From assembly GCA_001465015.1 (NCBI GenBank), contig LNEO01000253.1, positions 1 to 34,981 of the forward strand: a DNA stretch of 34,981 nucleotides, read 5' to 3'. A program made the position numbers and the translations under genes. This document shows, piece after piece, positions 9,770-16,408 of the stretch. The notes beneath the pieces are model-generated. The model saw only the letters and a program-made list of their open reading frames with translations, was not told the origin of the DNA and ran no database searches. The stretch comes from Deltaproteobacteria bacterium Ga0077539 (lineage in GTDB: Bacteria; Myxococcota_A; Polyangia; Polyangiales; Ga0077539). How positions within the stretch are numbered: the first letter of the stretch is position 1; each line of letters starts with the position of its first letter.

Positions 9770-11578
9770 ATGTTTCGTTTTGCGCTACTTTTCCTCGCAC
9801 TCGCTTTCGCTGGTTGCTCCGAGCCCAACATGATCGTGACTCCCCCTGACGGTGGAGGCACGGATGGGGGCGGCATCTGCGCGAACGGTCAGTGGGCCTG
9901 CATTCCCGGCTCTCAAGTCGCGCGACAGTGCGACGGGCGCGGTGGATTTCGAGCGATGGTCGATTGCTCCGCGATGATGCGCTCGTGTATCCCTGGCCTG
10001 GGGTGTGGCGTCTGTACCCCCGGAACACGCCAGTGCAAGAACGGCGATCCCAACACCACGCAGGAGTGTGCCTCCGACGGAAGCGGCTGGGTCGACGGAG
10101 CCACTTGCAACACAGCGGGTGGAGAGTCGTGCCAGGGCGGCGTTTGCCGCGGCGCGTGCAGCGAGCTCGGCTCGTCTTACCTCGGGTGCGAGTACTGGCC
10201 GACGATCACGTCGAACAGTCAGTTGGACAACGGCTTTTTCTTCTCGGCGGTGGTCGCCAACCCCAGCACGCGTGACGTCAACGTGCGGGTCGAGGGAGGA
10301 GCGCTCACCTCGCCACGAGAGCGCGTGATTCGCGCGGGCGCTGTCGAGGCGATCAACCTTCCGTGGGTTCCGCAGCTCAGCAACAACGATCCGCGGATGT
10401 GCCCTGGCGGCAATTGCTCGGGACGGAGCGGGCGCGTTCCAGGTGGAGCGTTCCACCTGACGTCGAATGGACCTGTCGCGGTCTACCAGTTCAATCCGCT
10501 GCAGTTTGCGAAGGTGATGAACGCGTCACGTCAGTCGGACTTTTCATTTACCAACGACGCCTCGCTGCTCATGCCGCAGAACGTGTTGGCGCGACAGTAC
10601 ATCGTTGTGGCCCCGCCGAACGAGAACATTGGCACCGCTTGGTTCGGAGCCTTCGTCTCGATTGTCGGAGCGCAGGCTGAGGGAACCAACACCGTTTCGG
10701 TTCGTTTGACCGCCGCGGTTCAGGACCCTTCGAATCCAGCACGCACGATCGGACCCGGCGAGGTGATGCTGCAGGTCGAGCGCGGAGAGGTCGTGCAGCT
10801 CGTAGGGGCGCCTGGTCGTGGCGATCTAACCGGCACGCTGATCAATGCTTCTGCGCCCGTCGCGGTGTTTGCGGGTCACGATTGCGCGCGCATTCCGACA
10901 GGAACGCCAGCGTGCGACCACGTCGAAGAGCAGCTCTTCCCGACGACGACCTGGGGTCGCACCTACGCGGTGACGCCGTTTCGCGACCGACCCACGCAGG
11001 TGAATCACCAGATTCGCATCGTCGCGCAGCGAGACGGGGTGATGTTGACGTTCGATGGCATTCCGACGCCGATGGACTGCAATCGAATGCTCAATCAAGG
11101 ACAGTCGTGCCTCTTCGACACCCAGACGCCGTTTCAAGTGACTGGCTCGCAGCCGATCATGGTGGCTCAGTTCATGCGCGGATTGGGCGACATGCTGGCC
11201 TGCCGCTGCAACGGGCTCACCTGCCCCATGAGCCCGATGTGCGTCGGGGATCCCGCGATGGTGCTCGAGGTTCCGACCGATCAGTACCGCAGCAACTACA
11301 ACTTCTTGATCCCCGACAGCTACCAGCAGAACTACATCAACGTGACCGCGCCGCGCGGCGCGATGATCATGCTCGACGGCAACATGCTCATGGCGACGCC
11401 CACGCCGGTCGGCGCCAACCTGGTCATGTATCACCTGTCGATCATGCCGGGGCAGCACTCGATCCGAGCGATGACCGACCTCGAGCGCTTCGGCCTCAAG
11501 GTGTACGGCGTGGCGTCGTTTACGAGCTACGCTTTTCCAGGCGGGCTCGACCTCGCGCCGATCTCGCCGCCGGGCTGA
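9770..11578 (+). CDS. IgGFc-binding-like surface lipoprotein
   Basis: This 602-residue protein begins MFRFALLFLALAFAGC, a short lipoprotein signal with lipobox AGC (Cys16). A Gly/Asp-rich linker and a Cys-rich segment (about residues 35-135, ending CQGGVCRGACSELGSSYLGC) follow. Residues about 140-600 match the IgGFc-binding-protein N-terminal-like domain seen in many myxobacterial proteins. Visible parts include FFFSAVVANPSTRDVNVRV, PVAVYQFNPL, PVAVFAGHDC, and YRSNYNFLIPDSYQQNY near 505. The domain name comes from a mammalian mucin-like protein, and antibody binding should not be assumed. Met at 9770 is chosen because the signal peptide starts there; the longer frame from 9632 overlaps the previous gene and lacks a signal. 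The gap to the preceding stop is 47 bases, so cotranscription with the FG-GAP gene is likely. Confidence 0.88.
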   Translation: MFRFALLFLALAFAGCSEPNMIVTPPDGGGTDGGGICANGQWACIPGSQVARQCDGRGGFRAMVDCSAMMRSCIPGLGCGVCTPGTRQCKNGDPNTTQECASDGSGWVDGATCNTAGGESCQGGVCRGACSELGSSYLGCEYWPTITSNSQLDNGFFFSAVVANPSTRDVNVRVEGGALTSPRERVIRAGAVEAINLPWVPQLSNNDPRMCPGGNCSGRSGRVPGGAFHLTSNGPVAVYQFNPLQFAKVMNASRQSDFSFTNDASLLMPQNVLARQYIVVAPPNENIGTAWFGAFVSIVGAQAEGTNTVSVRLTAAVQDPSNPARTIGPGEVMLQVERGEVVQLVGAPGRGDLTGTLINASAPVAVFAGHDCARIPTGTPACDHVEEQLFPTTTWGRTYAVTPFRDRPTQVNHQIRIVAQRDGVMLTFDGIPTPMDCNRMLNQGQSCLFDTQTPFQVTGSQPIMVAQFMRGLGDMLACRCNGLTCPMSPMCVGDPAMVLEVPTDQYRSNYNFLIPDSYQQNYINVTAPRGAMIMLDGNMLMATPTPVGANLVMYHLSIMPGQHSIRAMTDLERFGLKVYGVASFTSYAFPGGLDLAPISPPG

Positions 11579-11639
11579 TCGTCGCGCGCCCGCGCGGTAT
11601 GCTCGGCCACCCGATGAAGAAGCCGCGCGCTGCTCGAGG

Positions 11640-11830
11640 CTGAGCGGGTCATAGGGCGCACGCAGGCGCAAAATCTCCTGGGGATCGTGCAGCGCGTTCC
11701 GCGCGAGATCGCGGTCGAGATGGGCGAAGAGCGCGGTGACCGACAAGGGGTTGCGCGTGACGTTGTCGCTCGCCGACAGCGAGTCGCTCGTCCAAACGTG
11801 AGCGCGCAAGTGCTGCAAATTCGAAGGCAG
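11640..11830 (-). pseudogene. Possible remnant of a protein-coding gene
   Basis: Read on the minus strand, a frame running LQHLRAHVWTSD ... NPLSVTALFAHLDRDL ... DPQEILRLRAPYDPLSLEQ has natural amino-acid composition. About 55 of its first 63 codons end in G or C, as in the real genes here. It lacks a convincing ATG (a TTG at 11818 is the first candidate). A TGA stands just upstream in frame, and downstream the frame runs into the antisense of the IgGFc-like gene, where the composition becomes Arg/Ala-rich. I do not recognise the family. It may be an internal piece of a deleted gene, or a coincidence of GC-rich sequence. Confidence 0.35.
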
Positions 11831-11867
11831 AAGTCACGTACAGGCGCCCGTACGAGGCAGCGCGCAG

Positions 11868-11894
11868 CATGGTGGTCGGGCGCTGACCACCATG
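11868..11894. other. Perfect 10-bp inverted repeat with 7-base loop
   Basis: CATGGTGGTC (11868-11877) and GACCACCATG (11885-11894) are exact reverse complements around GGGCGCT. The right arm overlaps a 12-base direct repeat (CCACCATGGCGG twice, 11887-11910). There is no T-run on either side. It could be a factor-independent hairpin, an operator for the gene starting at 11988, or the end of an excised element. Confidence 0.5.
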
Positions 11895-11987
11895 GCGGCC
11901 ACCATGGCGGCAGCCAGGCTCGTGCGCGCGAGACACAGGAAATCAACGGCAACCCTCGCGGCATCGCCGTTGCTGTTCGCTCGGCGA

Positions 11988-12836
11988 ATGCAGCTACCGT
12001 TCGACGCCTCTGCGAAGGCGCTCATCGATGCGGCGCTGGTTGGCCTGTGCGAAGTCACGCTACACGCAGCGACGACGCCAGACACGATGTACATCGACGC
12101 GGTCGTGATGCCGAAGGCGTCAACGGCGGACTTGCTGTCGCGCGGTCTGCTGGGGCGACTGGCGCTCGAGCCTTGTGCGATCGAGGCGTTCGTCGCGACG
12201 CCCTCCCGGCTCGACTTCGATCATTGTGCGGCGCGGGCGCTGTTCGCGGGGGTGAAGAAGAAGAGGCCGCTACGGCTCTGGGTGATCTCTCCGGGCGAGC
12301 CACGGACCGCGATCGACGCATGGGGGCTTACGAGGCGCCGCGGCTGGCCGAGCGGTGTTTACCTCGGACCGATCGCTTCGGTGGTGGTGCTTTCGCAGCT
12401 GTCGCGGCGACGCGAGACGCTGCTGCTTCGCCTCATGGGCAGCGGCGCGTTGCTGCGAAACGCCGTTCGCGACGCGCGCGCGCTGCCAGCAGCGGCGTGG
12501 GAGCGCCCCGTCATCGACAACTTGCTGTTGCAGATGCAGCGTGATCTCGACAGGATGATGCGAACGAGCACCGCGAACACGGAGGAGTTGCAGATGCGCT
12601 ATGCGGAGTTGGTGAAGATCAACGAGGCTGAACGAGCAAAGATGCGCGCAGAGGCGACGGCCGAAGGCCGCGCGGAGGGTCGCGCAGAGGGGCTTCGCGC
12701 GGCGATCAACGACCTCTGTGAGCTTCTCGCGATCAAGATCACCGCGGAGCAAAGGGGGGCCATCGATCGGCTGTCGGCCGAGCAGCTGGACGCGCTTCGA
12801 CTGACGCTCAAGCGAGAGCGACGCTGGCCGCTGTGA
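11988..12836 (+). CDS. Unassigned 282-aa protein with C-terminal AEGRAEG coiled coil
   Basis: I do not recognise a definite family. The N-terminal two thirds (MQLPFDASAKALIDAALVGL onward) mix hydrophobic strands and helices: VYLGPIASVVVLSQLS and ETLLLRLMGSGALLRNAV. Residues about 190-240 are a charged helix (QMRYAELVKINEAERAKMRAEA), leading into the repeat AEGRAEGRAEG and a final helix (ITAEQRGAIDRLSAEQLDAL). The AEGRAEG tail before a short helical end recalls Rpn/YhgA-like and other PD-(D/E)XK nuclease-transposase families, and LRLWVISPGEP would suit a core strand. No complete catalytic motif is obvious, so this is weak. Met at 11988 is preferred because the upstream extension from 11892 is Arg/Ala-rich and begins inside the hairpin. 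Confidence 0.6.
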   Translation: MQLPFDASAKALIDAALVGLCEVTLHAATTPDTMYIDAVVMPKASTADLLSRGLLGRLALEPCAIEAFVATPSRLDFDHCAARALFAGVKKKRPLRLWVISPGEPRTAIDAWGLTRRRGWPSGVYLGPIASVVVLSQLSRRRETLLLRLMGSGALLRNAVRDARALPAAAWERPVIDNLLLQMQRDLDRMMRTSTANTEELQMRYAELVKINEAERAKMRAEATAEGRAEGRAEGLRAAINDLCELLAIKITAEQRGAIDRLSAEQLDALRLTLKRERRWPL

Positions 12837-12844
12837 GAGGCATT

Positions 12845-12866
12845 CTGGCTGCGAATTTGCAGCCAG
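12845..12866 (+). terminator. Hairpin after the 282-aa gene, terminator-like
   Basis: CTGGCTGC (12845-12852) pairs perfectly with GCAGCCAG (12859-12866) around GAATTT, starting nine bases after the stop at 12836. There is no downstream T-run, so termination efficiency is unclear. The position between two convergent genes (11988-12836 plus, 12975-14441 minus) fits a bidirectional terminator. Nothing else was seen in 12867-12974. Confidence 0.45.
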
Positions 12867-12974
12867 CTCAGCCGCCGCTCGTTCGATCGCCGCGCGTCGG
12901 CGCTGGGACGATGAGATCGCTCGTGCCGCTTGCGTCTCGACGCCAGAGCGCAGGCTGTCGGACCGGTCGCGCGC

Positions 12975-14441
12975 TCAGCGCGTGGCGCGCTCGAAGCGCT
13001 CGCTCACTCGCGCGCGAAGCGCGCTCGAGGCGCGGGTGATCGCGTCTGCGTCCGTTTCAGCGCCCACGGCCGCGCGGAGCCACGCGACGCTGCCCGACGC
13101 TCGCAGCGCGGCGAGCTCGTTCGCGAGCCCTTCGCCCGCGCGCGGGTTGCGAAACCAATCCTCATCGTAGCGCTCGCGGAGACGCTCTCGCAACACCGGC
13201 TCGATCAGCGCGCCGATGCAGCTCGCCTCGGCGCGGCGCTCGAGCGTCGCGGCGGCGATGTGCGACGCCCAAGCCGGCTCGATAGAGGATGACAGCGCCC
13301 GCGTGTACGCGTCGCGCAGGCGCGTCGCGAGCTCGGGCAGCGCGTTCAACGCAGCGCGCGCGAAGGAGACCTCGGCGCAGCGACGGCGAAGCTCGCACAA
13401 GAGCCCGTGCAGCGCGGCGCGCTCGACCACGGCGGCCTGCGCCGGGTCGACGCCGAGCTCGCGCGTGACGAACGAGCGCTCGCAGTAGAGCCCCTTGGCG
13501 AGCGCTCCGGCGACGGCGACGTGCAGCCGGTCGAGCCCCGCGCGTCCCCGCGTCGACGGCTCTTGCGGCAGCGCGTACGCGAGCGCCTCGCCCCATCGCG
13601 ACGCGAGCCGCGCGCCGCCGAGCACCGTGGGGTCCTCTTCGCCCGAGAGCACGACGCGGACGCCCTCGCGCTCGACGCGCACACGAATTCGAGTCGCGTC
13701 CGCGCGGGACGACTCGCTCTTGTCGAGCACCCTGGCGAGGGCGCCTCCGAGCCCCACCCGAGCGATCCAGCGGGCGCTCGCAGCGGATCGGTCTCCCAGC
13801 GGGGCGTGCGCGCTCGCGCGAGGCTGCGCCAGCGAGCGAAGCCTGTCGTCGAAAGAGAGCGTCCTTCGGCGCGCGTCGATCGCTCGCTCGCCGAGCTCGC
13901 ACTCGCGCAGCGCCCACGGATCGAGCTCGTCGAACGCGCCGTCGGTGGCCGTGAGAATCGCGTCGAAGAGCCTCGAGGAGATCGCTGCGTCGCCGAGGCC
14001 CACCCGATCGAGCAGCGTGTCCGCGGGAGAAAGGCTCAGCGACCCCGCGCAATCACGCAGCGATTCAACGGACGATCGCGCGCTCTTGAAGTGGTCCATG
14101 GCGCTCGCGCTGGCGGCGCTCCAGAGGGCGTGGCGCCGCGCGTCTTCGCGCTCGAGGGCGACCGTCGACTCGAGCGAGTCGATCGCGATCGAGCGGGTCT
14201 CTGCCGCCAGCCCGCTGGCGATCGTCACGGGGGACGTTTGCCACGCGCGGGCGAGCGCCTCCTTCGCGGGCTCGTGTTGAATCTGTGTGTGTGCTTCTGC
14301 GACGAGCGCGCCGAGCGCCGGGCTCGCGCTGCGGGCGTGCTCGTACCGTGATCGCAGCGATTCGCGCTGGTGGGCGGTGACGGGCGCGCCGGAGCGGGCG
14401 CGCGCCGCGAGCTCTTCGATCGCTTCGAGCGTCAGTTGCAT
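12975..14441 (-). CDS. Unassigned 488-aa helical protein
   Basis: The protein starts MQLTLEAIEELAARARSG and is almost entirely helical, rich in Ala, Arg, Glu and Leu, with no signal peptide or membrane segment. Recognisable blocks are SLSLSPADTLLDRVGLGDAA (about 145-165), RWIARVGLGGALARVLDKS, VVLSGEEDPTVLGGARLASRWGEAL, and a C-terminal RYDEDWFRNPRAGEGLANEL around 430-450. The last block resembles the tail region of some helical metallopeptidases, but no HEXXH is present, so I do not propose that activity. The ATG at 14441 is the first start after the palindromic repeats. Longer frames extend through the repeats into the radical SAM gene in a non-coding frame. Confidence 0.7.
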   Translation of the reverse strand: MQLTLEAIEELAARARSGAPVTAHQRESLRSRYEHARSASPALGALVAEAHTQIQHEPAKEALARAWQTSPVTIASGLAAETRSIAIDSLESTVALEREDARRHALWSAASASAMDHFKSARSSVESLRDCAGSLSLSPADTLLDRVGLGDAAISSRLFDAILTATDGAFDELDPWALRECELGERAIDARRRTLSFDDRLRSLAQPRASAHAPLGDRSAASARWIARVGLGGALARVLDKSESSRADATRIRVRVEREGVRVVLSGEEDPTVLGGARLASRWGEALAYALPQEPSTRGRAGLDRLHVAVAGALAKGLYCERSFVTRELGVDPAQAAVVERAALHGLLCELRRRCAEVSFARAALNALPELATRLRDAYTRALSSSIEPAWASHIAAATLERRAEASCIGALIEPVLRERLRERYDEDWFRNPRAGEGLANELAALRASGSVAWLRAAVGAETDADAITRASSALRARVSERFERATR

Positions 14442-14453
14442 CTCGGAAGCTAT

Positions 14454-14530
14454 AACGGCTCCGCCTTCGGTTGGCGACACGCGCTCGAGTGAACCCGTGG
14501 CGTGTCTTCTTCCAACCGGGCGTCGCTGAC
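14454..14530. repeat. Palindromic repeat, copy A (short loop)
   Basis: The stem is CGGTTGG-C-GACACGC (14468-14482) against GCGTGTC ... CCAACCG (14500-14518), leaving a small asymmetric bulge of a single C against TTCTT. The loop is 17 bases. Its first 30 bases (14454-14483) are identical to 14531-14560 in copy B. It lies just upstream of the 488-aa gene start on the minus strand. Confidence 0.7.
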
Positions 14531-14618
14531 AACGGCTCCGCCTTCGGTTGGCGACACGCGGGCTGGGTCTCTCGGGATATCTCCCAGGAGTTCGCTCGTT
14601 GCGTGTCTGCTTCCAACC
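14531..14618. repeat. Palindromic repeat, copy B (41-base loop)
   Basis: The left arm is CGGTTGG-C-GACACGC (14545-14559) and the right arm GCGTGTC-TGCTT-CCAACC (14601-14618). The 41-base loop contains CTCCCAGGAGTTCGCTCGT. The same loop length and a similar CCCCAGGAGAACGCTCGT occur in copy C at the far end of the window. The right end is 11 bases from the radical SAM stop at 14630. Confidence 0.7.
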
Positions 14619-14629
14619 TCGGCTACGCT

Positions 14630-16126
14630 CTATCCTTCGGACACGACCGAGAGCGCGCGGCGCGGCTTTCGCCCGCCCTCGCTGACCCCGATCGCGTCGA
14701 ACGCCCGCGCGTAGTCCGCGAAGCGGCCGCCCTTCTTCACGGCGTCGTAGACGGCGCGCCCCTCGTTGGCGCCGCCTTGCGCGAGGACGTACTCGACCCA
14801 GGCCCAGCGCGCGCTGGTGGGGCGAACGTCCGCGCGGCCCCTCAGCCCTTTGCGGAGCCTCTCGAGTCGGTCTTCGACGACCTTGATCCCCGCCCAAGGG
14901 TGCTTGTCGAGGGGGGTGTTTCGCTTGGAGACGAACGGCGCGATCCCGAGCGCGATCGGCGCGCGCTTGCTGAGCTCGGTCACGAACGCGACGCACTCGT
15001 CGATGTCCTCGTCGGTCTCCGAGGGCAGGCCGATCATGAGGTAGAGCTTGAGCGTCTGCATCGCGTGCGCCCTGGCGAGCTCGGCGCAGCGCTCGAGGTG
15101 CTCGACCTTCGCGCGTCGCTCGAGCATGGTTCTGAGTCGAGCGCTGGGCCCGTCCATCGCGGTGGTGAGCGTGCGATATCCACCACGCTTGAGCGCCGCG
15201 ACGAAGGGATCGGTCAGCCGATCGGGCCTGAGCGACGAGAGGCCCACGCCGAGCCCGCGATCGGCCAGGGCGTTGACGATGTCGACGATGCGCGGGTGAT
15301 CGCTGACCGCCGCGCCGACGAGGCCGACCTTCTTCGCTCCCTCGGGCACGAGCGAGAGGATCTCGTCTTGGGGGGCGAGCCGCATTCCACCGTTGGTGCT
15401 GCGGCGCATGACGCAGTAGGTGCACCCGCGAGAGCAGCCGCGCTCGGACTCGACGAGAAACATGTCGGCCAGCTCGGTCTCGGGCGTGATGATCTGCGAA
15501 AACGCAGGGAGCTTGTCGCTCTTGGCGATCGTCGCCAGCGCCTCGCCGTGCCGAGCGGGGACCCACACGTTGGGGTGCGTCGCGAGCGCGTCGAGCCGGG
15601 CCTCGTGCGTGTCGTGCGCGACGAGCGCCTCGATCACCGCGTGAATGACGTCTTCGGCCTCGCCCATCACGACGGCGTCGGCGAAGGGCGCGAGGGGCGT
15701 TGGGTTCGAGAATGTCAGCGGTCCGCCCATGAGCACGAACGGGTGGTGCTTCGAAGATCGCTCGCTCGAAAGCGCGGGAATCCCGCCGAGCTCGAGCGTC
15801 TCGATCACGCCAGCGAGCTCGTTTTCGTACGCGACGCTGAGCGCGATCACGGGGTAATCGCCGATCGGACGCTGGCCCTCGTAGGTGACGAGGCTCTCTC
15901 GCGTGCGTCGATGCTCTTCGACGTCGTCGGGGTAGAAGGCGCGCTCGGCGACGGTGTCCGCGCGTCCGTTGAGCTCTCGGTACATCGTCTGAAAGCCGAG
16001 CGAGCTCATCGCGACGGTGTAGGGCGAGGGGTACGTGAGCGCGACGCGCAGCGGCGCGGACTTGAAGATCGTCCCGCGCTCACGCGAGAGGCGGCGTTGA
16101 ATGGTGTCGCGCAGAGTGGTGGGCAT
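14630..16126 (-). CDS. B12-binding-type radical SAM protein
   Basis: This 498-residue protein has the radical SAM cluster motif CSRGCTYC (CxxxCxxC, about residues 205-212) preceded by FLVESERG. A cobalamin-binding-like Rossmann region (about 25-185) precedes it: VALTYPSPYTVAMSSLGFQT, LVTYEGQRPIGDYPVIALSV and VLMGGPLTFSNPTPLAPFAD. SAM-binding and barrel elements follow (GLSSLRPDRL, LKLYLMIGLPSETDEDIDEC). The order matches the B12-binding/radical SAM family related to the N-terminal half of TIGR03960-type proteins, many of unknown substrate. The C-terminus (about 445-470, WVEYVLAQGGANEGRAVYDA) is also typical of that group. The start at 16126 lies inside a 37-bp tandem duplication. Substrate unknown. 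Confidence 0.88.
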   Translation of the reverse strand: MPTTLRDTIQRRLSRERGTIFKSAPLRVALTYPSPYTVAMSSLGFQTMYRELNGRADTVAERAFYPDDVEEHRRTRESLVTYEGQRPIGDYPVIALSVAYENELAGVIETLELGGIPALSSERSSKHHPFVLMGGPLTFSNPTPLAPFADAVVMGEAEDVIHAVIEALVAHDTHEARLDALATHPNVWVPARHGEALATIAKSDKLPAFSQIITPETELADMFLVESERGCSRGCTYCVMRRSTNGGMRLAPQDEILSLVPEGAKKVGLVGAAVSDHPRIVDIVNALADRGLGVGLSSLRPDRLTDPFVAALKRGGYRTLTTAMDGPSARLRTMLERRAKVEHLERCAELARAHAMQTLKLYLMIGLPSETDEDIDECVAFVTELSKRAPIALGIAPFVSKRNTPLDKHPWAGIKVVEDRLERLRKGLRGRADVRPTSARWAWVEYVLAQGGANEGRAVYDAVKKGGRFADYARAFDAIGVSEGGRKPRRALSVVSEG

Positions 16127-16183
16127 TTCAGCGGCGGCGCTTGTCGCGCAGAGTGGTGGGCATTTCAGCGGCGGCGCTTGTCG
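16105..16183. repeat. 37-bp tandem duplication over a start codon
   Basis: Bases 16105-16141 recur exactly at 16142-16178, and identity continues for five more bases. The duplicated unit contains the start region of the radical SAM gene. The distal copy therefore forms a separate 11-codon frame, MPTTLRDKRRR followed by TGA, ending one base before the true ATG (TGAAATG on the minus strand). Confidence 0.85.
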
Positions 16184-16408
16184 GGCAATGTAGCAGGTTA
16201 CCAGTCCGCGATGGCGGCTGCGTGCTCTGCAACGATTGCGAGGATGTGTCGAGCGTTGCGGAGTCGGGAGTCAGCCGCGTTCGGAGAGCGCCGAGCGATG
16301 GCGTGCGACGACGCGCGTGCGGCGCGGCACGTGCGTTGCGTCAGATTGGTGGCCATTTTTCTTTTCTTCGGCTTGAATGGTTGGCGGACTCCGCGGAGGC
16401 ACTGTTCG

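Larger units (their letters stand above)
11579..11987. other. 409-base gene-poor junction between lipoproteins and the 282-aa gene
   Basis: This stretch holds no intact gene I can support. In order it contains a short plus-strand start-like segment (ATG at 11600 and 11615, read to a stop at 11643, giving MLGHPMKKPRAARG), a coding-like remnant on the minus strand (11640-11830), a perfect 10-bp hairpin (11868-11894), and two exact copies of CCACCATGGCGG (11887-11898 and 11899-11910). The mixture looks like a rearrangement scar in which parts of neighbouring genes were left behind; that reading is inference. Confidence 0.5.

Noticed and set aside
14471..16408. Upstream extension of the MopE-like gene to a start near 14471
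   Set aside because: The extension lies antisense to the radical SAM gene and has no signal peptide; the ATG at 16409 has a ribosome site and leads into a lipobox.
16300..16408. Alternative start at 16300 giving a second hydrophobic segment (VAIFLFFGLNG)
   Set aside because: It would place two hydrophobic helices before the lipobox, and the ATG at 16409 has a better ribosome site.
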